Shown here: one piece after another, positions 49,681 to 57,730 of the stretch
Position numbering within the stretch: position 1 is the stretch's first letter
Layout of the letters: the number at the start of each line of letters is the position of its first letter
Source of the DNA: Pseudaminobacter salicylatoxidans
Lineage (GTDB): Bacteria; Pseudomonadota; Alphaproteobacteria; Rhizobiales; Rhizobiaceae
Direction of reading: 5' to 3'
DNA: 64,000 nt
NCBI RefSeq assembly: GCF_003148475.1
Contig: NZ_QGGG01000010.1
Span: 1-64,000, forward strand
Translations under genes and position numbers: made by a program
Notes under the pieces: generated by a model
Databases searched by the model: none
What the model saw: only the letters and a program-made list of their open reading frames with translations
What the model was told of the DNA's origin: nothing

Positions 49681-49953
49681 TCAGTCTGCGTTCGCCGAAG
49701 AAGCATCAGCAGCCTCCTTGTCCGCGCTCTGACCAGACAGAACCTGAGACGCCTGGGTTCCCACCCAGTCGTTTGCGGTCACAGAACCGCCAGTCATGAT
49801 AATGATCCGGTCGAGCACAGAACGCTCAGGAATTCGGGTTCCAGCCTCATAGCGGCACACAGTTTGCCGTGTGCAGCCGAGACGTCTGCCAACCTCAATG
49901 GTCGAAAGGCCATTTGCCTTGCGCCAAATCTTCAGGGGATGAACAATATCCAT
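49681..49953 (-). CDS. Cro-like XRE repressor
   Basis: A 90-residue protein with an XRE helix-turn-helix (PLKIWRKANGLSTIEVGRRL, GCTRQTVCRYEAGTRIPERS) and a short acidic tail. It is transcribed divergently from the CI-like gene, and both start next to two operators. A TTGACA -35 is on the minus strand at 49983-49988. It starts the leftward C operon, as lambda Cro starts the rightward one. Confidence 0.82.
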   Translation of the reverse strand: MDIVHPLKIWRKANGLSTIEVGRRLGCTRQTVCRYEAGTRIPERSVLDRIIIMTGGSVTANDWVGTQASQVLSGQSADKEAADASSANAD

Positions 49954-49964
49954 GGATCTGATTT

Positions 49965-50004
49965 GTAACCAATTTGGCTACTTGTCAAGAACCAGTCTGG
50001 TTCC
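49965..50004. promoter_or_regulatory. Cro/CI operator region
   Basis: Two 17-bp sites are centred 23 bp apart: GTAACCAATTTGGCTAC (49965-49981) and AGAACCAGTCTGGTTCC (49988-50004). The second keeps AACC-N5-GGTT and is a perfect palindrome. The cro -35 overlaps the gap between them. Confidence 0.82.
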
Positions 50005-50035
50005 CCTGTGGATATTTTTGAGCTAATGGCGAAGC

Positions 50036-50629
50036 ATGAAGAACATGCTCAAGAGCCTTCGTCTCGATGCCGGCCTCACGCAGGAGGAACTCGGCAAGCG
50101 TGTGGGTGCGACAAAGCAGCAAATCGGGCGCCTTGAGAAAGACCAGCGAAAGCTGACGATGGAGTGGGCGCGCAAGTTAGCCACCGCGCTTGGCTGCTCT
50201 CCGTTCGACTTGTACAAAGCCGACATTTCGAAACTCAAGGAACGCGCGATCAACATCCACGAGGTGTCTGAAAGCCAACTCAAAGAACCCGATATGCCGG
50301 CTATGTCGATCGACAGAGCCTTGCTATCTCGCATCCTGCCTGGAATTTCACACGATCACTTCGAAATCATGATCGTCGAGTCCGATCTACCCGGCGAGGT
50401 AGCAAAACGTGGTGACTTTGTAATCCTTGATACCTCGATACGAACCGCCACTAACCCTGGCATCTACAGCGTGGACTTCAACGGCTCACCGCAGCTCCGA
50501 CTACTTGTCATTACCAAGACGGGTGAGATCATTGCACGCTCAGGCATGCCCGGAGTACCCGATGAAACCTTCAGCGCTGACGAAATCAGCATACTTGGCC
50601 GCGCCAAGCTAAAGATTTCCACAATCTGA
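50036..50629 (+). CDS. CI-like repressor (XRE plus S24-like C-terminal domain)
   Basis: A 197-residue protein. Residues 5-55 are an XRE domain (LRLDAGLTQEELGKRVGATK, QQIGRLEKDQRKLTMEWARK). The C-terminal half is S24/LexA-like: MIVESDLPGEVAKRGDFVIL, GIYSVDFNGSPQLRLLVITK and a final EISILGRAKLKIS. A serine (Ser116) occupies the position of the catalytic Ser, but the expected Lys appears to be replaced near Arg155, so self-cleavage may be lost. It is the likely binder of the dispersed GTAACC-N5-GGTTAC sites. Confidence 0.82.
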   Translation: MKNMLKSLRLDAGLTQEELGKRVGATKQQIGRLEKDQRKLTMEWARKLATALGCSPFDLYKADISKLKERAINIHEVSESQLKEPDMPAMSIDRALLSRILPGISHDHFEIMIVESDLPGEVAKRGDFVILDTSIRTATNPGIYSVDFNGSPQLRLLVITKTGEIIARSGMPGVPDETFSADEISILGRAKLKISTI

Positions 50630-50930
50630 TGGATTTTTTTTCATCTCTTTTGTAACCACACCGGTTCCCCTATTGCATTAAGCGCCATTTTGGTTACATT
50701 CCTTCTTGCGTAGAAGGAAATAACCGATGCAACCGCGTTCCCTCATATTCCTTCGGTTTGTCCAGTATCGAGTATCTGCGCGTTTCCGGCCGAACGGGCT
50801 CGTCCCCTGCCCAAGCGCCTGTTCGGCCGGCAATTCCTACCACAGCGGGCACTGTGCGAGGCGAGCTTTCGCTTGCGCTAAAAGGTGCCATTTTGGTTAC
50901 ACGTGAAACGCAGAAGGACGCAATAGACCA
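50630..50930 (+). promoter_or_regulatory. Intergenic control region between cI and the recombination operon
   Basis: Three operator-like sites are here: GTAACCACACCGGTTCC (50652-50668), AGCGCCATTTTGGTTAC (50681-50697) and GGTGCCATTTTGGTTAC (50884-50900). A 10-bp-stem hairpin CCGGCCGAAC/GTTCGGCCGG spans 50786-50830, and the leader CCTACCACAG is at 50836-50845. An open frame 50727-50906 with AAGGAAA upstream runs through these elements and is not called. Confidence 0.7.
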
Positions 50931-51974
50931 GTGAACAAACACATCGAAAGTCCCGATATCGCGTCGATCGTCGAGACGAACCCATCAGCGTTGCTGATCG
51001 ATGACGACCTCTATGCACGCTTCCTCGGTCAACTCACCGCCGAGATCAAAGCATTTGAGCCGGATCTGTCGACTGCCGCCAGCCGCAAGGAAATCGCTTC
51101 ACGCGCCTATGCGGTGACGAAAAAGAAGACCGCGATCGATGCTGCCGGCAAGAAGCTCAATGAAGACGCGAGCGCGCAGATCAATGCGGTCAATGCAAAG
51201 CGCCGGCAGGTTCGTGAGGATATGGAAGCGCTCGCCGATGAGGCGCGCAAGCCGCTCACCAATTGGGAGAAACAGGAAGAGGCGCGCGTCGAATACTGCA
51301 AGTCGATCCTCAAGGCGATTGAGGATTGCGGCAACGGTTTCATCGGCGGCGAGCCCCAGCCTTTCCTGATCCTGCTTCGTGAACTCGAAGAGAAAATCGT
51401 CATCAATTCGGAGCTTGGCGAGTTTGAGGATCAGGCGCGCGTGGCGCATCGGATCGCTCTCGACAAGGTGAAAGCCGCCTATGAGGCGCATCAGCGTTCC
51501 GAAGCCGATCGGATCGAACTGGAAAAACTGCGCGCCGAAAAGGCCGAGCGCGATCGTCTGGAATCCGAGCGGATGGAGAAAGACCGTCTCGCCGCCGAAG
51601 CCGCCAAACATGAGCGCCTGGAACAGGAACGCCGGGAGCGTGAAAAGGCGGAGCAGAAGTCCCGCGAGGAAGCCGCGGCTGAGCGAGCCCGCGAGGAAGA
51701 GCGGCGCAAGGCGCAGGATGCTATCGACCGCGCCGAGGCCGAAGCAAGGGCCGTCCGTGAAAAAGCCGAGCGAGAGGAACGCGAGCGTCTTGAGGCGCTG
51801 GAGCGCAGCCGCCGAGAGGACCAGGAGCGCGCCGCCGACCGAGAGCATCGAGGAAAGATCATGGGCGAGGCTAAGGCCGCACTTATGGCGCAGGGCGCAG
51901 GCGAACCCATGGCCAAGAAAATCGTGCTGGCGATCATCGCCGGTGAGATCCCGCACGTCACAATGAAATTTTAG
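50931..51974 (+). CDS. Coiled-coil protein of the recombination operon
   Basis: A 347-residue protein starting MNKHIESPDIASIVETNPSA at GTG 50931 (AGAAGGACG upstream). Residues 180-330 are an almost continuous Glu/Arg/Lys coiled coil (ERERLEALERSRREDQERAA). The N-terminal part, with KKKTAIDAAGKKLNEDAS, resembles the DUF1351-like proteins that accompany single-strand annealing proteins. The C-terminal block KIVLAIIAGEIPHVTMKF is shared by such phage proteins. Confidence 0.75.
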   Translation: MNKHIESPDIASIVETNPSALLIDDDLYARFLGQLTAEIKAFEPDLSTAASRKEIASRAYAVTKKKTAIDAAGKKLNEDASAQINAVNAKRRQVREDMEALADEARKPLTNWEKQEEARVEYCKSILKAIEDCGNGFIGGEPQPFLILLRELEEKIVINSELGEFEDQARVAHRIALDKVKAAYEAHQRSEADRIELEKLRAEKAERDRLESERMEKDRLAAEAAKHERLEQERREREKAEQKSREEAAAERAREEERRKAQDAIDRAEAEARAVREKAEREERERLEALERSRREDQERAADREHRGKIMGEAKAALMAQGAGEPMAKKIVLAIIAGEIPHVTMKF

Positions 51975-51985
51975 GAGCCGACACG

Positions 51986-52813
51986 ATGAGCACCGCTCTT
52001 GATATTCAGGAACCGCAGAACCGGGCCGTAGCGCCCCGACCTGCGGCCGAAAGCGACAACCCGGTTGTTTCCATCCTGTCGCGCCTTGTGATGGACCCGA
52101 GTCTCCCGGTCGAACGGGCCGAAAAGGTCTTCGCGATGTACTACGAGGCGCAGGATCGCGCTCGCCTGCAGGCTCGGGAAGACGCAGCGATTGCTGCGCG
52201 CAATGCCTATTTCGCGGCCATGTCGGCTTGCCAAAAAGAACTGCCGGTCGTCACGCGGAACCAACGGAATACCCATACAAAATCGAACTATGCCGACCTT
52301 GCCGCTATCGAAGAACAGGCCATGCCGATCATTCACGCGCATGGTTTCGGCGTCACATTTCAGCCGTGCGGCTACAATGAGTTGGGCGAACTCCAGATCA
52401 AGTGGCAGATCAGCCATTCGGGCGGTCATGTCGAGAGCGACATTGCCGGCATCCCGGTCGATGGTGCCGGAGCGAAGGGGACTGTCAACAAGACCGGAAC
52501 GCAAGCCTTTGGCAGCACAGCCACTTATGGGCGCCGTTACCTGCTTTGCATGTTGTTCAACATCTCGACTGGCGATGACAACGACGGGAACGCCATCGCC
52601 AATGGACGGGCTGGAGATGGCCCGATCAGCGAGGAACAGGTCAGGGAACTCCAGAGACTGATCGAGGAAGTCGGCGCGTGGACCCCAAAGTTCTGCGAGG
52701 TCTACGACATCGAGGCCATCCCCGATCTGCCGGCCTCACGGTTCGATCATGCCGTCCAGAACCTGCGCACCTACGGCCATCGTAATCACCAGACGGGAGG
52801 GCAGGACCGTTGA
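51986..52813 (+). CDS. ERF-family single-strand annealing protein
   Basis: A 275-residue protein. The ERF pattern includes RNAYFAAMSACQKELPVVTR, TKSNYADLAAIEEQAMPIIH, FQPCGYNELGELQIKWQISH and a GSTATYGRRYLLCMLFNIST block. The C-terminal 60 residues form a helical hairpin (EEQVRELQRLIEEVG). It anneals single-stranded DNA for recombination, together with the exonuclease encoded next. Confidence 0.92.
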   Translation: MSTALDIQEPQNRAVAPRPAAESDNPVVSILSRLVMDPSLPVERAEKVFAMYYEAQDRARLQAREDAAIAARNAYFAAMSACQKELPVVTRNQRNTHTKSNYADLAAIEEQAMPIIHAHGFGVTFQPCGYNELGELQIKWQISHSGGHVESDIAGIPVDGAGAKGTVNKTGTQAFGSTATYGRRYLLCMLFNISTGDDNDGNAIANGRAGDGPISEEQVRELQRLIEEVGAWTPKFCEVYDIEAIPDLPASRFDHAVQNLRTYGHRNHQTGGQDR

Positions 52814-52815
52814 CC

Positions 52816-53478
52816 ATGCAGGTTTTCGATTGTGATCAGGGTACGCCTGAATGGTACGCCTGCCGAGTTGGCATTGCGACAGCCAGCATGTTTGCTACCG
52901 TCATGGCGTCCGGTGTGGGCGGAGCCGCCAGTAAGACCCGCGCGAAATACATGCGCCAGCTGGCCGGCGAAGTCATCACTGGCAAGCCGACAGAAGGGTA
53001 CACCAATTCCCACATGGAACGCGGCCATGCCGTGGAGCCGGAAGCCCGCAAACTATACGCCTTCCTGACAAACGCCGAGGTCAAGCAGGTCGGCTTCATC
53101 CGCAACGGCGAAAAGGGTTGCTCTCCGGATTCGCTGGTTGGCCAGAACGGCATGCTGGAGATCAAGTCCAAGCTGCCGGATCTTGTGATCGAGTGCATCG
53201 AGCGGGGGACTTTCCCGCCCGAGCACAAGGCTCAGTGTCAGGGTGCCCTGTGGGTCGCGGAACGAGAATGGATCGACATAGCGGTCTACTGGCCCGGTAT
53301 GCCGTTCTTCATTAAGCGCGCCTATCGCGATGAAACCTACATCGCCGAGATGTCGCGCGCCGTGGCTATATTCAACGAAGAACTCGCAGCCTTGGTCGAC
53401 CGAATCCGCGCTTACGAGCCGGAGCCGGTACCGCAGGAGGAATCGCCTGCGATAGCCAAGACATTGCTGGCTGGCTGA
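52816..53478 (+). CDS. YqaJ-like recombination exonuclease
   Basis: A 220-residue protein with the YqaJ/lambda-exonuclease core: GTPEWYACRVGIATASMFAT, MERGHAVEPEARKLYAFL and GCSPDSLVGQNGMLEIKSKL with Asp105, Glu115 and Lys117. It generates the single strands that the ERF protein anneals. ATG 52816 is 3 nt after the ERF stop region. Confidence 0.93.
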   Translation: MQVFDCDQGTPEWYACRVGIATASMFATVMASGVGGAASKTRAKYMRQLAGEVITGKPTEGYTNSHMERGHAVEPEARKLYAFLTNAEVKQVGFIRNGEKGCSPDSLVGQNGMLEIKSKLPDLVIECIERGTFPPEHKAQCQGALWVAEREWIDIAVYWPGMPFFIKRAYRDETYIAEMSRAVAIFNEELAALVDRIRAYEPEPVPQEESPAIAKTLLAG

Positions 53479-53479
53479 C

Positions 53480-53893
53480 ATGGCTTCGCGTGTCGCCATA
53501 GCTCCAGATCACGGCGCCAAGGTCTTCGGTCCGCCCGAAGGCTGGCGGCCGCGCGCGCTAACCACCAGGGAAAAGATTGAGATCATCGTCAGGCAGAGTG
53601 GAAGGGAGCCGGGCGGCGCGCGTCTCAACCCGCTCAAAGAAGGCGTCGACTTCGACCATTCGCCAGCTTTGCAGCGTCGGCGGTGGGACCCTGAAACGCA
53701 GGATACGGTCCCTGCCTCCTGCGACCTCAACTACATCGTCGCGCTGAACAAGGCGACCCATGCCGACAAGACTGCGAGCCAGGACGTTCCTGAGATCGCG
53801 AAGACCAGGCGACTGGAGGGCAAGACCGGCCAGAACAAGCGCAAGCGAAAGTGGCCCAGCCGCCCGATGCAGAGCAGGAGGAAGATCGGATGA
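53480..53893 (+). CDS. HNH nuclease
   Basis: A 137-residue protein with VDFDHSPALQRRRWDPETQ and LNYIVALNKATHADKTASQ, the DH...N...H arrangement of phage HNH nucleases. The C-terminal 25 residues are basic (KRKRKWPSRPMQSRRKI). It directly follows the exonuclease and may take part in recombination or packaging. Confidence 0.8.
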   Translation: MASRVAIAPDHGAKVFGPPEGWRPRALTTREKIEIIVRQSGREPGGARLNPLKEGVDFDHSPALQRRRWDPETQDTVPASCDLNYIVALNKATHADKTASQDVPEIAKTRRLEGKTGQNKRKRKWPSRPMQSRRKIG

Positions 53894-54147
53894 AGCACGC
53901 GTCCTATTCCGAATGGGCCGTGACGCCCGGTTTCGTGTTCATTACCGACAATTGCCGTGACGACCTGCCCAGTGTCACGAACGATGCCGAGCGCGTCGTC
54001 AGCGAATGCCTCGCCTACTACGGGGAGAAGCGGATCATCTATCGCGACAGCGACGGAAGATGGGATGAATTGCTGCATACCGGCATCCAGTTCCGTGGAT
54101 TTGCTCCCTATAACGGCGACGTGCCGGGTGTGGAGCGCACGGTATGA
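53890..54147 (+). CDS. Hypothetical protein
   Basis: An 85-residue protein starting MKHASYSEWAVTPGFVFITD, with YGEKRIIYRDSDGRWDELLH. It overlaps the previous stop (ATGA). No family recognised. Confidence 0.6.
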   Translation: MKHASYSEWAVTPGFVFITDNCRDDLPSVTNDAERVVSECLAYYGEKRIIYRDSDGRWDELLHTGIQFRGFAPYNGDVPGVERTV

Positions 54148-54386
54148 TCAAGTGGCGCACTCCATCCTACGATGGCGATCGACGAGTTGCTGTGTCTGGA
54201 CACATCGACGTCGGTGCTGTGTTTCCGCCACTCGGCCTGGAGCACAAATGGCGATGGCGCTTGTGGGTGAACGGCAAAGTCTGCGCAACAACAGGGCAGG
54301 AACCGACAGAACTCGCTGCAAAGATCGCACTGGATAGAGCCTGGGCATCATTTTTGATGCTTGCCAGCCTCACGGAGGCGGCATGA
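54144..54386 (+). CDS. Small protein, paralog of the gene at 57488
   Basis: An 80-residue protein starting MIKWRTPSYDGDRRVAVSGH. It shares GAVFPP, WRWRLWVNG and the C-terminal AWASFLMLASL pattern with the 57488-57730 product. The two-cysteine-free small beta fold gives no function. Both neighbours overlap it. Confidence 0.65.
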   Translation: MIKWRTPSYDGDRRVAVSGHIDVGAVFPPLGLEHKWRWRLWVNGKVCATTGQEPTELAAKIALDRAWASFLMLASLTEAA

Positions 54387-54745
54387 CCGACAGTTTCTTC
54401 AGCGCCAGAAATCAAGTTGATCCGCAGGTGGAACAAGCGTCGACGTTGTTCTGCAGTGAACTGATCGAGGCGTCAGCCCGCCGCATGACAAGACTGGAAG
54501 GGCCTTTTGAGGCGGCCAAGCGTTTACAGCGTATCGCCGATATTTGCGCCGGCGCCTACGTTCTGCCGATCGAACATTGGAAGGATCTCGGGAAATCAGA
54601 GAAGAAGGAACCTGAGGTCGAGCCCGAACAGCCCAAGTCGAGGAAGCTTCGGATCGTCGAAGCGGTTGCGGCAAAGGGCCATTGGTTTGCAGCCGGGATG
54701 CTTTTCAACATGCTTCTCCGCTGGCTGCCGGGATTGTTCCAATGA
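54383..54745 (+). CDS. Hypothetical protein with C-terminal membrane segment
   Basis: A 120-residue protein starting MTDSFFSARNQVDPQVEQAS, helical in the middle (AAKRLQRIADICAGAYVLPI) and ending in a short hydrophobic segment (GMLFNMLLRWLPGLFQ). Function unknown. Confidence 0.58.
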   Translation: MTDSFFSARNQVDPQVEQASTLFCSELIEASARRMTRLEGPFEAAKRLQRIADICAGAYVLPIEHWKDLGKSEKKEPEVEPEQPKSRKLRIVEAVAAKGHWFAAGMLFNMLLRWLPGLFQ

Positions 54746-55257
54746 GCGCCAGCCCAATCCTGTTCCAGTGGATGGGCGATTGCTTCATTCCAGCAAATCC
54801 GCATCAGGCCAAGCGCGCCGACGAGATCTACGTCATTGGTGAAACATACCGCCTCACTGAGGCCGCAGATCGATCCGGCGAGAGCCACAGGCACTATTTC
54901 GCTCAGATCAAAGAATGCTGGCTCCAGCTTCCCGAGTACCATGATCGGTTCCCTTCGACCGAACATCTTCGGCACTATGCATTGATCAAGGCAGGATACC
55001 ACGACAGCCATTCTGTCGTTCTGGAAACGCCAGAAGATGCAGTGCGTGTCGCTGCGTTTATGGAGCCGACCGACGAGTTTGCCGTCATCGTCGTCCACGA
55101 ATGCACCGTCACTCGATTCACGGCCAAGAGCCAGTCCTACCGAGCGATGGATAGGAAGACCTTTCAGGAAAGCAAGGATCGGACACTGGACGTCATTTCG
55201 AAAATGATCGGCGTCACCCGGAAGGAACTCGCAAAAAACGCGGGCATGGCAGCGTAA
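54742..55257 (+). CDS. Hypothetical conserved phage protein
   Basis: A 171-residue protein starting MSASPILFQWMGDCFIPANP, with HYFAQIKECWLQLPEYHDRF and PTDEFAVIVVHECTVTRFTA. This set of phrases is widespread in rhizobial phages without assigned function. Overlaps the previous stop. Confidence 0.68.
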   Translation: MSASPILFQWMGDCFIPANPHQAKRADEIYVIGETYRLTEAADRSGESHRHYFAQIKECWLQLPEYHDRFPSTEHLRHYALIKAGYHDSHSVVLETPEDAVRVAAFMEPTDEFAVIVVHECTVTRFTAKSQSYRAMDRKTFQESKDRTLDVISKMIGVTRKELAKNAGMAA

Positions 55258-55258
55258 C

Positions 55259-55270
55259 CCTACCACAGGA
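55259..55270 (+). promoter_or_regulatory. CCTACCACAGGA start-associated leader
   Basis: CCTACCACAGGAGAGG lies 8 nt before ATG 55278, with GGAG as Shine-Dalgarno and no operator nearby. Confidence 0.65.
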
Positions 55271-55277
55271 GAGGAAA

Positions 55278-55556
55278 ATGACAGGGATAAACAAAAACGG
55301 CGGGTGGCTGAAAGACCCGAGGAAGGCTCGGAAGGGCGAGGTCATCGGCGGCGGGTTTTTCGTCTTCCGCCGTGGCGACGGCACGAACAGGATTCGCCCG
55401 TCGCAGTGGCCGTATGAATACGGCAGTCAGGAAGCCGCCGAGGAACAGGCGCGAATCCTCGCCAAGTCCAACCCCGGCTATCGGTTCGACGTGCTGTATG
55501 TCGTCTCGGGCTTCATCGAGGTCGAAGCCGATGCCGAAGCACAGAAGGCGGCATAG
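55278..55556 (+). CDS. Hypothetical protein
   Basis: A 92-residue protein starting MTGINKNGGWLKDPRKARKG, with FVFRRGDGTNRIRPSQWPYE and a C-terminal strand. Preceded by a leader copy. No family recognised. Confidence 0.58.
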   Translation: MTGINKNGGWLKDPRKARKGEVIGGGFFVFRRGDGTNRIRPSQWPYEYGSQEAAEEQARILAKSNPGYRFDVLYVVSGFIEVEADAEAQKAA

Positions 55557-55558
55557 CC

Positions 55559-56560
55559 ATGGGTGAGATCACCGCAATTTCATGGTGTGACGCCACCTTT
55601 AATCCGTGGATCGGCTGTACCAAAGTCTCGCCGGCTTGCGACGGCTGTTATGCCGAGGCCCTGATGGATAAGCGGTATGGCCGCGTCCAGTGGGGCGCGC
55701 CTGGAAAGGGCAACGGCACGCGCGTGCGGACTTCCCCCGGCAACTGGTCGAAGCCAAAGGCGTGGGACCGGAAGGCAGCGGCAAGCGGCAAGCGCCCGTT
55801 CGTCTTCTGCTCATCGCTGGCAGACGTTTTCGACAATCAGGTGCCCGTGGAATGGCGACGTGATCTATTCGACCTGATCCGCGCAACGCCGAACCTCACG
55901 TGGCTGCTGTTGACGAAGCGGCCGCAGTTGATCGTCCGACTCTACGAGGAGGCTCAGCGGTTGAAAGAGGACGGCACGCGATGGACTTCAACGCTTCCTC
56001 GCGAGCGCTCCGCATGGCCACGCAACGCCGCGATCGGAACAACAATCGAGGACCAGGAGCGCGCCGAACTCAACGAGCCGCACCTGCTCTATGCTACCGA
56101 CCGTCTGAAACCCGCATTCAATTTCCTGTCATGCGAACCGCTGCTTGGTCCGCTCATGCCGTGGACCCCGACCATTCTGGCACGCACCATGGATTTGATC
56201 GGGCACGCCGATGTTCCCTCGATTGATTGGGTCATTACCGGCGGCGAAACCGATCAGGGAATGCACAAAGCGCGGCCGTCGCATCCTAGCTGGTTTCGGG
56301 CCATTCGCGATCGCTGCGCCGCCGCCGGGGTGCCGTTTCACCACAAGCAAAATGGAGAATGGATTGCGAAGGGCTGGGAACATCACGGCAGCAAGCTGCA
56401 CCTAACGCTCGCCGGCAAGGTGATCAACAAGGCCGATTGCGACAAGAACCGAGATTTCCCCGGCATGGGCCTCATTGAAATCGAGAAGGTCGGCAAGCAC
56501 CGCGCCGGCCGGCTCCTCGATGGCGTTGAACACAATGCAAGGCCAAAGGTGGTAACGTGA
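55559..56560 (+). CDS. Phage Gp37/Gp68 family protein (DUF5131)
   Basis: A 333-residue protein with ISWCDATFNPWIGCTKVSPA and CDGCYAEALMDKRYGRVQWG, the cysteine-rich N-terminal signature of this radical-SAM-like phage family. Then LLLTKRPQLIVRLYEE and EPLLGPLMPWTPTILA. The family's reaction is not established. A Cys cluster CTKVSPACDGC suggests an iron-sulfur site. Confidence 0.88.
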   Translation: MGEITAISWCDATFNPWIGCTKVSPACDGCYAEALMDKRYGRVQWGAPGKGNGTRVRTSPGNWSKPKAWDRKAAASGKRPFVFCSSLADVFDNQVPVEWRRDLFDLIRATPNLTWLLLTKRPQLIVRLYEEAQRLKEDGTRWTSTLPRERSAWPRNAAIGTTIEDQERAELNEPHLLYATDRLKPAFNFLSCEPLLGPLMPWTPTILARTMDLIGHADVPSIDWVITGGETDQGMHKARPSHPSWFRAIRDRCAAAGVPFHHKQNGEWIAKGWEHHGSKLHLTLAGKVINKADCDKNRDFPGMGLIEIEKVGKHRAGRLLDGVEHNARPKVVT

Positions 56561-57177
56561 CCTTGGATAACGAAGATGCCATGAAGGCGACATTTCTGAA
56601 AAACATCACCAACCACCAGATGACGGTGCACCACGCGGACGGGGTGTTTCGCCACCTGTCGTTCCGTCAATCCGGCAGTTTCACCTACCATTTCAACATC
56701 ACGACCTGGCCGGGCTATCTCTGCATCAGCGGGGACATGGGCAGCTTCGTCTTTGCCCGGCTGCGTGACATGTTCGAGTTCTTCCGCGGTGAGCGGATCA
56801 ACTCGGGCTATTGGGCCGAGAAGCTGACAGCTCACGACAGGCACGGCGGACACCGTACCTTCAGCCATGATCTCTACAAGGCCGCCCTGGAGCACGACTT
56901 CGCTCAGTGGACCTTCGGCAGCGATGAAGATCGCGCCCGATCATGGGAGGCGATTGCCGACGAGTGGACTGGCATCCTCGGAGCAAGCACCACCAACGAA
57001 GCGGTGAGGCAGGCGCTCGACTGGAAATGCCATATCAGCGATCAGGAATTCGTCGATTTCTGGGACCACGAGCTCGAGGAGTATTCGTATCAGTTCATCT
57101 GGAGTTGCCATGCCATCCAATGGGCGATTGCACGTTTTGATGAACTGCCAACCAAGATAGTGGAGAACATGGCATGA
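56557..57177 (+). CDS. Conserved phage protein
   Basis: A 206-residue protein starting at GTG 56557 (MTLDNEDAMKATFLKNITNH). It contains FRHLSFRQSGSFTYHFNITT, WPGYLCISGDMGSFVFARLR and DMFEFFRGERINSGYWAEKL, a widely conserved phage family of unknown function. ATG 56581 is an alternative start. Confidence 0.78.
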   Translation: MTLDNEDAMKATFLKNITNHQMTVHHADGVFRHLSFRQSGSFTYHFNITTWPGYLCISGDMGSFVFARLRDMFEFFRGERINSGYWAEKLTAHDRHGGHRTFSHDLYKAALEHDFAQWTFGSDEDRARSWEAIADEWTGILGASTTNEAVRQALDWKCHISDQEFVDFWDHELEEYSYQFIWSCHAIQWAIARFDELPTKIVENMA

Positions 57178-57419
57178 AGACCGGGAACGCCGTCTACGGC
57201 CGCTGTGACTGCGGTCATGTATGGCCAGTAGTTTATCTCCCGATGCGGCTTGATCAGGCAGCGAAGGTCATGTCCCGATCCGCCTGCCCGAAATGCGGCA
57301 ATGCGAAGGATATCAAGCTGGCGAAGGCTGAGGAGATAGCAGCCAGCATGACCGAGATCGACTCTCGGGCCGACGGGGGCGCTGATATCGTTACCAAGCA
57401 TACCAACATCAAGGCATAA
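57174..57419 (+). CDS. Small zinc-ribbon protein
   Basis: An 81-residue protein with YGRCDCGHVWPV and ACPKCGNAKDI, a four-cysteine zinc ribbon. Overlaps the previous gene by 4 bp. Function unknown. Confidence 0.68.
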   Translation: MKTGNAVYGRCDCGHVWPVVYLPMRLDQAAKVMSRSACPKCGNAKDIKLAKAEEIAASMTEIDSRADGGADIVTKHTNIKA

Positions 57420-57434
57420 GTTTGCAGGATTCAC

Positions 57435-57463
57435 TTGTAACCAATTTGGTTACTTGTTAGTGT
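57435..57463 (+). promoter_or_regulatory. Promoter with operator inside the D operon
   Basis: TTGTAA (57435-57440), 17 bp, TAGTGT (57458-57463). Operator GTAACCAATTTGGTTAC (57437-57453) is identical to the one at 27870. No CCTACCAC leader follows; it starts the 57488 gene. Confidence 0.8.
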
Positions 57464-57487
57464 CCGGCAATCGCAGTCGAGGGGAAC

Positions 57488-57730
57488 ATGATTCACTGGA
57501 AAGCGCCACAATGCCCGGCTGGGCGACGTCTCGCCGTATCCGATCAGATGGTAATCGGCGCCGTATTCCCGCCTGCCGGTAAAGAAATCCACTGGCGCTG
57601 GCGCTTCTGGCTGAATGGGACATCGCGCCCGACCGGAGGCAAGTCGACCTGTGAGGTCGAAGCCAAGAAGTGTCTCGAATGGGCATGGCTCCAGTTCTTG
57701 CATTCGGCTGGATTGAGGGACGCGGCATGA
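57488..57730 (+). CDS. Small protein, paralog of the gene at 54144
   Basis: An 80-residue protein starting MIHWKAPQCPAGRRLAVSDQ. It shares GAVFPPAG, WRWRFWLNGT and a Glu/Ala-rich helix with the 54144 product, at roughly a third to a half identity by eye. Behind its own repressed promoter. Function unknown. Confidence 0.68.
   Translation: MIHWKAPQCPAGRRLAVSDQMVIGAVFPPAGKEIHWRWRFWLNGTSRPTGGKSTCEVEAKKCLEWAWLQFLHSAGLRDAA

Noticed and set aside
49566-49799. 77-codon plus-strand frame with a good Shine-Dalgarno
   Set aside because: Its second half is antisense to cro and Pro/Arg-rich; kept only as a remark.
50727-50906. 59-codon frame between cI and the recombination operon
   Set aside because: It reads through a hairpin, a leader copy and an operator and has shadow-like composition.
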